Counted from the first letter of the stretch, positions 9,421 through 18,836 are shown. The stretch: DNA of 42,405 nucleotides from an uncultured Bacteroidota bacterium (GCA_903916255.1 CAIWVW010000114.1:1-42405), one strand, 5' to 3'. A program made the numbers and translations. Notes: generated by a model not told the origin, from the sequence alone.

Positions 9421-9464
9421 AAATAAAATTCTCCACGAGCCTTGGCTCGTGGAGAATTTTATTT
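9421..9464. terminator. Bidirectional terminator with perfect 20-bp stem
   Basis: The arms 9421-9440 (AAATAAAATTCTCCACGAGC) and 9445-9464 are exact reverse complements around a CTTG loop. The A-rich/U-rich flanks are part of the stem, so both strands end in a U-tract. It separates the lipoprotein (ends 9412) from the convergent T9SS gene, whose stop codon (9459-9461) lies inside the right arm. Confidence 0.9.
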
Positions 9465-11678
9465 CGCTACCATCACTTTCTTCATCACCTGTCCGTCTTC
9501 ATTGGAGATGACTACACAATAGATACCTGCTGCTAAATTCTCGAGGTTTATATTGTAGTGTTCCACTCCGGCTTTTACGGTGTTTTCGTATACTACTGTA
9601 CCAAGGGATGAATACATGCGCACGGTTTTATCTTTCTGCGAAGCGCCTAACCCGCCAATTGTAAGCTGTGTGCGGGCCGGATTCGGATATACGTAGTAGT
9701 CTAAATTATGTACAATGTTATCTATACCGGTAGGAATGCCCACATTAAAGTTTTGGCAAATAGATGTTCCGAAATCAGGTTGGAAAAGCAGGATAGGGCT
9801 TGGAGGGCTTACTTTGGTAAACGCCAAAGCGCCGTTTCCATTACTGTTGGCAAAAAAGGAAAGTCCTTGTTCTCCCGATGCATCCAGTTCAAAGTGGTAA
9901 CATCCGTTAGCCAGGTGAACGGTATCACGGTAGGTGGTGGAATTGGCAAATCCTGTTTTAATATCAACAATATTTCCGTTTACATCTTTAATAAAGTACG
10001 TGTACTGGTAACCTGCCAGATTTGTTTCTAAACGGATAATAAAAGAAGACGGATAGGTGGGAACCGTATCATAAGGAACTACCATATAGTTGTTATTGGC
10101 ATATTGGTCGGTTCCGCCATTAGGCTGGCTGAGGGTAACCTCAAACTTATTGGTAGGTGATGATTTTACATTTATGGCAGGCAAGTCAACCGTGGTAGTA
10201 TCATCAAAAGGCAAACTGCCGGTCCATGTGTAGGTATTATGGTCGCCGCCTACTTGTCCGTAATTAATGTTTAAGCTGGTAAGTGTTTGCGCTCCTGTAT
10301 TACGAATAACTATTTGCGGGTCGCCGCAATTTGGGTTTGTACGGCTGTAAGGTGCATACATATTGGGTGAAATAACATCTTCTACGGCGGCATCTAAATT
10401 GAAGCTTGGCGCACCATAATAAATAAGCGAGGTTCCGAAGATGTAGATGCTTCCCCCGTTGGGTGATGTGTAGGGTGCCATTGTAATAAGCAAGGTATCG
10501 GTACCGCCACGGTGTACATAAGGAGTAAGGTCATCCAGATAAGGATTTACTAAATCGCCGGGGCACCAGTTGGCACGGTCATAAAGCCAGGTTCCACTTT
10601 GATGCAATAATGCATTCAGGCCGCAATCGGTGCGCCACACAAGCGGGTTGTAAACCAGATTACCGTTTACAGTAACATATTGCAAATTAGCGCAGAATTC
10701 TGTGCAGTTGTTGCCATCTTCACCGTGGCCTGTTTGCAAAATACGCAGGCGGGTAGCGTGGGCTGCCGTATCTATATGTGCCGGATATTTGGTGAGGTAA
10801 TTGGAAATAGGGTTGGCTGCACTTCCATAGGGGAAACTACCCGACCAAAGGTTAATGGCTTTATAGGGTTTATGGTCAGGGATACCGGTAATCATTTCAA
10901 AATCGCAGGTGGCCGTAAATCCATCGGTCCAGCCGCTATAGAACACTTCAATCTGAACAGAATCATGCAGCAGCGATGAAAAATCGGTGATATCATAACG
11001 GTATGGGTTTGTCCACGAAGCTGAATAATAACCGCCGTAAGGCGTAATCATACGGGCAAGTTCATAGGTTGCCAGTGAATCGTAAACGGAATAATAGGGG
11101 CAATGTGAAAGGTACATGCTGGTATCGGGTGTAACATAAACAGAATCGATAATATGCCCGGAGCTGTTGTAATAATAATTATAATAACCTGCCACCCACC
11201 AATGCACAGTATCGGTAGGGATGGTTGGTTTTGCACAGTTTTTATACTGTACAATAGTGTAAGCTGTGTTTTTTGTAGAATCGGTAAGGTGTGTAGTGGT
11301 ATCGTAATAGGTTGTGTAGGTGGTATCCTTTTTAGTTTTTACAGAATCCAGTTGGTTTCCGTTTACGGTAAAAGTAGGGCCCTGCATTAAGGTAGAATCT
11401 TTATGATGGGTATTTTGTATCAGGTAAATATCAACAGTATAATCCCAACCGCTGCAGCCTCCGGTGGGGCAGCCAAGGGTGAAATTGAGATACACTTTCC
11501 GGTAAGAAGTAGTATCAGCCGGAAAAACACCCCAACCATAATACCCGAGTGGAGGCGATGTCATCACCACGGCATTCTGGGTCATTACATGAATGGTATC
11601 TGCATTTTGAGCATTGGCAGATACTGCTAATCCAAATGCAAAAATTGCAAGCAGACGGGAAAATATATTTTTTATCAT
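9459..11678 (-). CDS. PNGase F-like secreted protein with T9SS sorting domain
   Basis: Predicted to be exported by Sec and then by the type IX system. A signal peptide occupies residues 1-23 (LLAIFAFGLAVSANAQ). Two regions match the two halves of peptide-N-glycosidase F: C70-PTGG-C75-SGWD79 corresponds to the segment with catalytic Asp60 of PNGase F, and CTEFC (E327) with RANWCPG (368-374) to the Glu206 region. The segment YELARMITPYGG...YDITDFSSLL also aligns. The position of PNGase F Glu118 appears to be Ser248 (YSGW against TETW), and about 110 residues rich in Thr and Tyr are inserted at about 95-205. The C terminus is a T9SS type A domain (YYVYPNPARTQLTI and the final KVMVAK). Activity on N-glycans is therefore uncertain; a carbohydrate- or glycoprotein-related role is inferred. 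PNGase F numbering is from memory. Confidence 0.8.
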   Translation of the reverse strand: MIKNIFSRLLAIFAFGLAVSANAQNADTIHVMTQNAVVMTSPPLGYYGWGVFPADTTSYRKVYLNFTLGCPTGGCSGWDYTVDIYLIQNTHHKDSTLMQGPTFTVNGNQLDSVKTKKDTTYTTYYDTTTHLTDSTKNTAYTIVQYKNCAKPTIPTDTVHWWVAGYYNYYYNSSGHIIDSVYVTPDTSMYLSHCPYYSVYDSLATYELARMITPYGGYYSASWTNPYRYDITDFSSLLHDSVQIEVFYSGWTDGFTATCDFEMITGIPDHKPYKAINLWSGSFPYGSAANPISNYLTKYPAHIDTAAHATRLRILQTGHGEDGNNCTEFCANLQYVTVNGNLVYNPLVWRTDCGLNALLHQSGTWLYDRANWCPGDLVNPYLDDLTPYVHRGGTDTLLITMAPYTSPNGGSIYIFGTSLIYYGAPSFNLDAAVEDVISPNMYAPYSRTNPNCGDPQIVIRNTGAQTLTSLNINYGQVGGDHNTYTWTGSLPFDDTTTVDLPAINVKSSPTNKFEVTLSQPNGGTDQYANNNYMVVPYDTVPTYPSSFIIRLETNLAGYQYTYFIKDVNGNIVDIKTGFANSTTYRDTVHLANGCYHFELDASGEQGLSFFANSNGNGALAFTKVSPPSPILLFQPDFGTSICQNFNVGIPTGIDNIVHNLDYYVYPNPARTQLTIGGLGASQKDKTVRMYSSLGTVVYENTVKAGVEHYNINLENLAAGIYCVVISNEDGQVMKKVMVAK

Positions 11679-11780
11679 AATGATTTTGTAACGATTTGGT
11701 AACCTTTCAAACCACTAAATTACGTTTTTTTATAATTAAGTGGCATTAATCTCTTTCAGCAGCTTATATTCGCGACCCTT

Positions 11781-12476
11781 ATGGGCATGGAAACCAATGA
11801 AACTGAAGTAAAAAAAAGCGGCTGCCTGCTGTTCGACAAACCGCTCCGCTGGACCAGTTTTGATGCCGTGGGACGCATACGCTGGGCATTGCGCAAAAAG
11901 TATGGCTATAAGTTTAAAGTGGGCCATGCAGGCACGCTCGACCCCTTGGCCACCGGCCTTTTAATAATTTGTTACGGCGCTTATACCAAAAAGATTAACG
12001 AATTCCAGGATTTAGAAAAGGAATATGAAGGTGTTTTTACGTTAGGCGCGTTCAGGCCTTCGTTCGATAAAGAAACGGAGATAACGGAAACTTTCCCTAC
12101 AGAACATATTACTGATAAAATGCTGCAGGAAGCTACCAAACAATTTATTGGGGAAATAGAACAAATACCACCCGCACATTCTGCCATAAAAGTTAATGGG
12201 AAACGCGCATATGTGTCGGCCAGAGATGGGACAGAAATAGAAATGAAACCGCGAAAGGTTACCATTAAATCGATGGAAGTAAAACGGATAGAAGGAAACC
12301 AGATTGCATTTAAAGTGGTTTGCGAAAAGGGAACATACATACGTTCGCTTGCACGCGATTATGGCGCTGCATTGGGCAGTTCAGCCTACCTCGATTCACT
12401 TGTGCGCACACGCATTGGCCAGTATGAATTGAAAAATGCATTGAAAGAAGACCAGTTGACGGAGGAGTATTTATAG
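11781..12476 (+). CDS. truB: tRNA pseudouridine(55) synthase TruB
   Basis: Isomerises U55 to pseudouridine in the T-loop of tRNAs. The family motif GHAGTLDPLATGLLI is at 48-62, with the nucleophile Asp53. Further hallmarks are the KEYEG strand (67-71 region of the alignment), IEQIPPAHSAIKVNGKRAY and the C-terminal GTYIRSLARDYG. The length of 231 aa fits the short Bacteroidota form, which has only a minimal C-terminal extension. A second ATG lies two codons downstream (11787) and either could be used. The gene converges with the cyclase gene, whose stop is 9 bp away. Confidence 0.95.
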   Translation: MGMETNETEVKKSGCLLFDKPLRWTSFDAVGRIRWALRKKYGYKFKVGHAGTLDPLATGLLIICYGAYTKKINEFQDLEKEYEGVFTLGAFRPSFDKETEITETFPTEHITDKMLQEATKQFIGEIEQIPPAHSAIKVNGKRAYVSARDGTEIEMKPRKVTIKSMEVKRIEGNQIAFKVVCEKGTYIRSLARDYGAALGSSAYLDSLVRTRIGQYELKNALKEDQLTEEYL

Positions 12477-12485
12477 ATTACTACT

Positions 12486-14636
12486 TCAACTTACAAAGTA
12501 CATATCCACCTCGCCTTTATTCTTGGCTTGTATTTTCCCACGATAGGTGCAATTGAAATCATTTTTCACCAACTCGTAAGTGCTGCCCGAAATATTAATC
12601 TTACCCGGTTCTCCGCTGCTCTCCATGCGGGAGGCGAGGTTTACGGTGTCACCCCAAATATCGTAAGCGAATTTTTTTATTCCTACAATCCCGGCAACAA
12701 CCGGGCCAGAATTAATACCAATGCGAATTTCAAAAACGGGTTTGCCTTCTTTCATTCTTTGTTGATTATGGGCTTCCATAAATTTTACAATTTTCAATGC
12801 AGCGCTAACAACATCTTTAGCATGGGTTTTATTGGGAATTGGTAATCCGCCGGCAGCCATGTAGCTATCGCCTATGGTTTTTATTTTTTCAATAGTATGT
12901 TTATGAATTATATTGTCAAAAGCATGAAAAATGGTGTGCAAATCATTCACCAGTTCAGCCGGGGATAGTGTTTCGGATATCTGAGTAAAGTCTTTAAAAT
13001 CAGTAAACATAACTGTTACCATATCAAAACTCCGGGCTTTGGCTGCGCCTGTAGCTTTCAATTCATCTGCCGTTTCTTTCGGAAGAATATTGGTCAACAG
13101 GTCATCGCTTCGTTTCTTTTCTTTTGAAATCCTTCTTCGTTGAATAAAAAATACTCCGGCAGCCAAAAACATAACTGAAAAACCGCCCCACAATGAATCT
13201 TTTATCACTTTTTGCCGTTGTTTTTCTTTTAATGCCATTACATTTAACTTGTCTTGCGCCGCTTTAGCCGAATCCGTTTTCCTGTCAAATTCATAATTCA
13301 TTTCCGCCTGAACTATCTTTTCGTTGTCTATATTATCTTTACAAATCATATAGTTTTTATTATCCTCCCAGGCAGCTTTATAATCACCTGTGGCACTGTC
13401 TACGCCGGACAAACTAAAATAAACGGTTTCAATTTGTAATGTATTTCCTGTATTTTTTGACAGATACAGTGCAGAATCAAGATATGCTTTTGCCAAACTG
13501 TATTTTTTTTGTGCAGCATAACAATTTCCAATGTTTGCATAATTATCCACAATGCCTTTATTATTGCCCGTTTCCTTTGAAATAGCTATTGCTTTAAAAA
13601 AGTTTTCGAGTGCTTCCGGATAATCACGAGCCTTAAAGTAATTACGGCCCACAAGGGCTATGGTGGCTGCCATTCCCTCGCTGTTAGGTGTTTCCCGAAG
13701 CAAGGCCAGCGCTTTATTAAAACAATCCATGGCGCCCGATAAATTGCCTTCATTTTGATAAATTTCTCCAATGAGGCCGTAATTATTAATGCAACCGTTT
13801 TTATCTCCAATTTCAAGTTCCATATTCAAGGATTTCAAATCGCATTCCAAAGCCTTTTGGTTGTTGCCTTGTAAAAAATAAATGCTTCCTATGGCACCAT
13901 AATTATATGCTGCACCGTATTTATTTCCAATTTTCTGATCTAATGCCAGCGATTTATAATAATACTCCAATGCCCTGGGGAAATTCCCCATATCGGCATA
14001 AACAATACCTATATTGCAAAGGTTATGAGCGTATCCCACTTTGTTTTCATTTTTCTGATTATTGTCCAATGACTTAAAATCATATTCAAGTGCTTTTGTA
14101 TATTTCCCCTGCTTAAAATATGCAATTGCTACATTCTGAAGCCCGTTCGCATATCCTGCTTCATAACCGATTTCTTTTGACAAAGTCAGCCCTTTCAAAC
14201 TGTTCTCAATAGCTTTTTGATAGTTACCTATGTTTATGTATATGGCTCCTGAATTTACGTAAATGGAGGCTTCTCCTCTTTTGTTTCCTGTCTTTTGAAA
14301 TATGGACATTGCATCGGTATAATATTTTAATGCCACAGTATCATTTCCCTGATAATCGTTGCAAACGCCAATATTGTTCAACGAGAAGCCCCTTCCGTTT
14401 TCGTATCCCAGTTTACCTGATAAAACCAATGCCTGGTTGGATACTACCAATGACGTATCAAACTTATTTAGGTTGATTAATTGTCTGCTAAGGCTATTTA
14501 AGGTATTAACCTTATTCGTGTCTTCCTTTTCAGATTTAAGAACCCTTTTCAGGGAATCAATAATATGATTTTGCCCTTTGCATGTGAAAAACAAAAAACA
14601 AAAAATGAAAAGCAGAAGGGGTAATATTCTTTTCAT
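12486..14636 (-). CDS. TPR-repeat class III adenylate cyclase
   Basis: Predicted membrane-bound enzyme making cAMP. A signal or anchor segment (residues 1-22) is followed by about ten TPR units (30-430, e.g. GNFPRALEYYYKSLALDQKIGNKYGAAYNYGAIG). A TM segment follows (WGGFSVMFLAAGVFFI, about 485-502), then a coupling helix (RSDDLLTNILPKETADELK), and the cyclase domain to the end. It has the metal aspartates (MFTDFKDFT and IGDSY), the adenine-selecting Lys (EKIKTIGD) and Asp (YDIWGD), and the transition-state Asn and Arg (TVNLASRM). The catalytic set looks complete. The 3' 400 bp are closely similar to the second cyclase gene (16194-18091) and to two tail fragments nearby, suggesting duplication or gene conversion. 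The TPR part probably senses a periplasmic partner; this is inference. Confidence 0.9.
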   Translation of the reverse strand: MKRILPLLLFIFCFLFFTCKGQNHIIDSLKRVLKSEKEDTNKVNTLNSLSRQLINLNKFDTSLVVSNQALVLSGKLGYENGRGFSLNNIGVCNDYQGNDTVALKYYTDAMSIFQKTGNKRGEASIYVNSGAIYINIGNYQKAIENSLKGLTLSKEIGYEAGYANGLQNVAIAYFKQGKYTKALEYDFKSLDNNQKNENKVGYAHNLCNIGIVYADMGNFPRALEYYYKSLALDQKIGNKYGAAYNYGAIGSIYFLQGNNQKALECDLKSLNMELEIGDKNGCINNYGLIGEIYQNEGNLSGAMDCFNKALALLRETPNSEGMAATIALVGRNYFKARDYPEALENFFKAIAISKETGNNKGIVDNYANIGNCYAAQKKYSLAKAYLDSALYLSKNTGNTLQIETVYFSLSGVDSATGDYKAAWEDNKNYMICKDNIDNEKIVQAEMNYEFDRKTDSAKAAQDKLNVMALKEKQRQKVIKDSLWGGFSVMFLAAGVFFIQRRRISKEKKRSDDLLTNILPKETADELKATGAAKARSFDMVTVMFTDFKDFTQISETLSPAELVNDLHTIFHAFDNIIHKHTIEKIKTIGDSYMAAGGLPIPNKTHAKDVVSAALKIVKFMEAHNQQRMKEGKPVFEIRIGINSGPVVAGIVGIKKFAYDIWGDTVNLASRMESSGEPGKINISGSTYELVKNDFNCTYRGKIQAKNKGEVDMYFVS

Positions 14637-14679
14637 AAAGTGGCGATAGAAAAATCAAATATATGAAAATATCCTTGCC

Positions 14680-14775
14680 TTAATTCACAAAGTACATATC
14701 CACCTCACCTTTATTTTTGGCTTGTATTTTGCCCCTGTAGGTGCAGGTAAAATCATTTTTCACCAACGCATACGT
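14680..14775 (-). pseudogene. Truncated cyclase tail (last 31 codons)
   Basis: The minus strand reads TYALVKNDFTCTYRGKIQ followed by AKNKGEVDMYFVN and a TAA stop. This is almost the same as the C terminus of both intact cyclases. Homology stops exactly at 14775, where the outer end of repeat element A begins (GCCCCCGTACCCGCG). No start or upstream domain remains. It is a relic of a further cyclase gene copy that was cut by the element or by a recombination event. Confidence 0.85.
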
Positions 14776-14943
14776 GCCCCCGTACCCGCGTAGTTGCACT
14801 TAGTGGATTAATAACTGGTAAGTTGCACTTACCAAAAAATACTTGGAAAATCCAATAAAGCTGAGTGAAAAAATCTAAGGTAAAGCATAGCTTAAATGGT
14901 TGCTTACCCACGAAGTGCAACTTCGCGGGAATGGGGGTAAAAG
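14776..14943. mobile_element. MITE-like element, copy A
   Basis: A non-coding segment of about 165 bp with imperfect terminal inverted repeats of about 32 bp. The left end carries CCCCCGTACCCGCG then TAGTTGCACTTAGTGG; the right end is the complement of CCCATTCCCGCGA then AGTTGCACTTCGTGGG. The interior (AATAACTGGTAAGTTGCACT to about 14900) is about 80% identical to copy B at 15946-16163 in the same orientation. Its left end abuts the truncated cyclase tail. No transposase is seen, so mobilisation in trans is assumed. The boundaries are estimates. Confidence 0.65.
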
Positions 14944-14971
14944 AAGCTGAAAGTAGAAGAAAGAAAAACGG

Positions 14972-15838
14972 TTAATGTGGCTTATTTTGTTTGTTTTTAT
15001 CCCCATTGAATATGGATTGAACTTGTTTAATACAACCCTCTTGAAAATATCTATTAGCTTCTGCACTTCCCATATTTATCGCCTTTGACCAATCTAAACA
15101 TGCGCTATCTTTTTCCTTTAATTTAAAATATGCAATGCCCCTGTTAGCATAATACTCTGTATCATTAGGATTGATCCTAATAGCAATATCAAATTCGTTT
15201 TTAGCTTCAAGAAGAGAATCCATATATAAATAAGCAACCCCGCAATTATAATATAACTTTGAATCTATCTTAGAGAGAGAAATGGCTTTTTTAAAACATA
15301 CTACCGCCTCATTATGATAACCTAAATAATCTAAAGCTAGTCCTTTATTATTATATGGAATATAGGAATTACTATCAACTTTAATGCAAGCATTAAAATC
15401 ATCAATAGCTATGTCATACAATCCAATCTGTACATAAACTTGTCCCCGTTCATTTAAAGCCCATATATTCATCCTGTTTAAATTAACTAATTTATTAAGA
15501 GTTAAAAGAGCACTTTCAAGTTTTCCCATATGTTCATATGCTTTCACCATTCTAATAAAGACAAGTGTATCCATGCTATCATGATTACATACCATACTTA
15601 AATCATCTATTGTTCTAATATAATTACCTATTTTATAATAGCAAAGGCCCCTAAGTCGAATTGCAGAGTAATTCATTGCAGAATCATTTTTTAATAAGAG
15701 ATCAATCATTTTTATCGACTTTAAGTAATCTCCATTGTCATAAAGTTGTTGCGCATTTCTAATATTGTTACTGTTTACGCACGAAAACAACAACAGTACT
15801 ATAATCGAAGTAATTCCTATAAATCGTTGTATTTGCAT
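14972..15838 (-). CDS. TPR-repeat lipoprotein
   Basis: 288 aa starting at the ATG at 15838, which gives a lipoprotein signal (FIGITSIIVLLLFSC, lipidated Cys20); the frame is open to an earlier ATG at 15910, but that extension would bury the signal. From residue 25 to about 275 there are about seven TPR units (e.g. GLYDIAIDDFNACIKVDSNSYIPYNNKG, then ALDYLGYHNEAVVCFKKAISL). A likely periplasmic or outer-membrane scaffold for protein interactions, without catalytic domain. It is more A+T-rich than its neighbours and is bracketed by two direct copies of the MITE-like element, so the segment may have arrived or been duplicated together with them. Confidence 0.8.
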   Translation of the reverse strand: MQIQRFIGITSIIVLLLFSCVNSNNIRNAQQLYDNGDYLKSIKMIDLLLKNDSAMNYSAIRLRGLCYYKIGNYIRTIDDLSMVCNHDSMDTLVFIRMVKAYEHMGKLESALLTLNKLVNLNRMNIWALNERGQVYVQIGLYDIAIDDFNACIKVDSNSYIPYNNKGLALDYLGYHNEAVVCFKKAISLSKIDSKLYYNCGVAYLYMDSLLEAKNEFDIAIRINPNDTEYYANRGIAYFKLKEKDSACLDWSKAINMGSAEANRYFQEGCIKQVQSIFNGDKNKQNKPH

Positions 15839-15945
15839 TTTCTTTTTATTATAAGGCACTGTTTGAATAAGGTACAATAATATGTAAAAATACAAGAAAG
15901 AAAAATGCAAATCATGCTACGGCAATTTTATTTTGTAAATAAAAT

Positions 15946-16163
15946 TCCCCTATAAACGCAAAGTTGCACTTCGTGGGTTAATAACTGGCAAGTTGCATTT
16001 ATCAATAAATACATGGAAAATCTAATAAAGCTGCATTAGAAAATTTAATGTAAAGCAGAACTAAAATGGTTACTACCCCACTAAGCCTGTTTGGCTGAAC
16101 CCCGCCAAAATGAATCTTTCGGTCTGGCGTTAGGAAGGGTGCAACTTAGCGGGTACGAGGACA
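15946..16163. mobile_element. MITE-like element, copy B
   Basis: The left end ATAAACGCAAAGTTGCACTT and the interior TTAATAACTGGCAAGTTGCA match copy A in the same orientation. The right end GTGCAACTTAGCGGGTACG is the complement of copy A's left end. About 50 bp (near 16086-16136) interrupt the right part, compared with copy A, between CCCCACTAAG and GTGCAACTTAGC. It lies about 30 bp after the stop of the second cyclase gene. No coding content is recognised. Confidence 0.65.
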
Positions 16164-16193
16164 GGACAAAATTTTAATTTCACAAGTCTCTAT

Positions 16194-18091
16194 TCAACTC
16201 ACAAAGTACATATCCACCTCACCTTTATTCTTGGCTTGTATTTTACCCCTGTAGGTGCAAGTGAAATCATTTTTCACCAACTCATACGTAGTGCCTGATA
16301 TGTTTATTTTCCCCGGCTCTCCGCTACTCTCCATGCGCGATGCAAGGTTTACGGTATCTCCCCAAATATCGTAAGCAAACTTTTTTACTCCTACTATTCC
16401 TGCAACAACGTGCCCGGTATTAATACCAATTCGTATTTCAAAAATAGGTTTGCCTTCTTTCAATCTTTGTTGTTTATGGGCTTCCATGAATTGCACAATT
16501 TCCAGCGCAGCGCTAACAACATCTTTAGCATGGGTTTTATTGGGAATCGGTAATCCGCCGGCAGCCATGTAACTATCGCCAATGGTTTTAATTTTCTCAA
16601 TGCCATATTTATGAATGATATCATCAAAGCCTTTAAAACAATAATCTATTTCGGCAACCAATTCTTTAGCCGTCAAGTTTTCAGCAATGGTAGTAAAACC
16701 TTTAAAATCGGTAAACATAACAGTCACCTCATCAAATGCTTTTGCTTCTGCACTACCTTTTTCCTTTAATTCTTCCGCTACCTCTTCGGGTAAAATATTC
16801 AACAATAATTCATCGCTCCGTTTTTTACCCGTTTTTATTTTATTGCGCTGTCGATAAACAACAATTAAAAAAACTAAAACTCCTGCAAGTATTCCTATGA
16901 TTGAATTACGGATGGTGCGCTGGCGGACATCTTTCTTTTCCTGTTCGGCTTTAGCAATAGCCTCTTTCTTATCAAACTCGTAATTCATTTCATTACGGGT
17001 CATTTGCTTCCCTTTTTGTACATTAAATAGGGTATCCTTTAATACCATTGCCCTTTTATAATGTTCCAGCGCAAGTTCGGGCCTGCCGGTGGTATCGTAA
17101 AATTGAGAAATATATATTTCGAAATCAAAATTTTTGTCTTTAATTCCGGTACTGTCGGCTTTGGCAATAGCTTGTTTCAAATACTCTTCAGCTTCTTTAA
17201 ATTTTCCAAGGCGCATGTAGTCAAAACCAATATTACCAAGAGCGGTTGCCTGCATTGTTTTATCTCCAATTTCTACAGCCAGTTTTAACGCTTTATTCTG
17301 GTATTCCAATGCGGTAGGATATTTTTTTGCTCCCTATAAACGATTCCAATATTACTAAGCATGTTTCCCTGCAAATGGCTGTTTCCAATATCCTCTGCCA
17401 TCTTTAGGGCCTTAAAATCATATTCCAGTGCATTGGAATAATCGGCTTGTTCTTGGTAAACAAGCCCCGTGTTTCCTAATGTGTTTCCCTGCAAAAGTTT
17501 ATTCCCGGTTTCTTCTGCAATTTTCAATGTTTTAAAATAATATTCCAATGCTTTTGAATAATCGCCATGATTATCATAAATCATTCCAATGTTACCGAGG
17601 GTGTTTCCCTGCAACCGTTTATAGCCAATTTCTTCCGCTGTCTTTAATGCCTTAAACTGGTATTCCAAAGCCTTTGGATAATCACCCTCATCTATATAAA
17701 ACAGACCAATGTTACCCAACATATTTGCTATTTGACGCTTGTCTTTTAATTCTTCATAAAGGGTAATGGCTTTGTTCGTGTAATCAAGCGCATTGGGATA
17801 ATCTCCTTTTAGATAATAATACCAGCCAATATCGTTAGTCGATTTAGCTTCACCGTTTTTCCAATCTATTTTTGCCGAGAGTTGTAATGCTTGTTTGTCC
17901 AGTATAATTGAAGTGTCGGGATTAGTCTCGCCAAGTTCCCATGCTAATTCGTAAAAGGCATTTACTTCGGATGTATCACCCTTAGCCGCTTTTATAACTT
18001 TCGCAAGCGAATCAATTTTATGCCTGCTTTGCGGAAAAGCTTCAAATTGAAAAACGAAAATGAGTAACAGAGTTACTAAAAAATTGCGCAT
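16194..18091 (-). pseudogene. TPR/adenylate cyclase gene with a single-base frameshift
   Basis: The first frame (17285-18091) encodes a signal peptide (LVTLLLIFVFQFEAFPQS) and six TPR units. The second frame (16194-17309) continues with the last TPRs, a TM segment (IGILAGVLVFLIVVY), a coupling helix and a complete class III cyclase domain with the same Lys, Asp, Asn and Arg signature as the 12486 gene. The frames meet at a run of seven T on the plus strand (17322-17328, seven A in the mRNA). One more A restores CAA AAA AAA TAT, giving QKKYPTALEYQNK, the expected TPR, and a 632-residue protein. It may be a sequencing error, an inactivated gene, or a slippage or phase-variable site. Annotated as broken because the assembled sequence has no intact frame. 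Confidence 0.85.
17322..17328 (-). other. A7 homopolymer at the cyclase frameshift
   Basis: Seven T on the plus strand, read as CAAAAAAAT in the message. The conserved TPR pattern requires eight. It is the only place where both frames join without loss of a TPR residue. Confidence 0.8.
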
Positions 18092-18214
18092 TTTCTTTTG
18101 CAGCTTAATAATTTTTTAAAGAAGGCAGGTCGCGTATAAAGTTGGTATCACCACAAAGGTGTTGGTTTACGGAAAGATAAAAATTGCCTTAAGGCAATTT
18201 TGGGGTATAGTAAA

Positions 18215-18793
18215 TTATTCCAGGACTCCCCTGCCTTTAATCCGCGAAAGGGATGTAGGGGTAATGCCTAAAAAGGAGGCAAAATGTTTTTGCTTAATCC
18301 GCTGTTCCAAATCGGGGTGGGTTTTACAGAAATAGGCATAACGTTCTTCGGGAGTAAGCAGATTCAACAATTTTATATGCTCTACATTTCCCGCAATTAT
18401 TTCTTTTAAGCCTTCATTTTGGGTTTTCAGCAAACGGATATTGTTGGATGCTAATTTTTCAAATGCCCTAAAGTCTATTTTCACAATAATTGAATCCTCA
18501 AGCGCTACTATATTTTCCGTTGAAGGTTTATTGTGGAAAAGAGTGTCAATCATCGCGGTAACCTTTTTCTCGGGAACAAATAATAAGGTTTTTTCGGTTC
18601 CGTTTTCATCAGTTACATAGTGCCTGAATAAACCCTTAACAACAATTGAAATGTTGTAATTCAAATCTCCAACCATTAAAAGATGGTCATCTTTTTTTAC
18701 CGTTTTCATTTTTGAAATAGATGCAAGTTGAATCAGGTCCTTTGGGCTAAGAACTGTAAAACGGCTGAAAACTTCTTTAATTTGTTCGAACAT
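18215..18793 (-). CDS. Crp/Fnr-family transcriptional regulator
   Basis: 192 aa. Residues about 10-115 form a cyclic-nucleotide-binding-like beta-roll (VKKDDHLLMVGDLNYNISIVVKGLFRHYV, then EKTLLFVPEKKVTAMIDTLFHNKPSTENIVALEDSIIVKID). The C-terminal helix-turn-helix is HFASFLGITPTSLSRIKGR (about 169-187). The usual phosphate-binding cassette (GE...R.A) of cAMP-binding Crp is not evident, so it may sense another ligand or none, as is common for this Bacteroidota subgroup. It stands directly upstream of the second cyclase gene on the same strand with a 123-bp gap, which makes a link to cAMP tempting but unproven. CAAAGATA at 18805-18812 is a candidate -7 box. Confidence 0.85.
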   Translation of the reverse strand: MFEQIKEVFSRFTVLSPKDLIQLASISKMKTVKKDDHLLMVGDLNYNISIVVKGLFRHYVTDENGTEKTLLFVPEKKVTAMIDTLFHNKPSTENIVALEDSIIVKIDFRAFEKLASNNIRLLKTQNEGLKEIIAGNVEHIKLLNLLTPEERYAYFCKTHPDLEQRIKQKHFASFLGITPTSLSRIKGRGVLE

Positions 18794-18836
18794 AGGTGGT
18801 GAAACAAAGATAGCATTTCACAGATTCAAATCTGTA

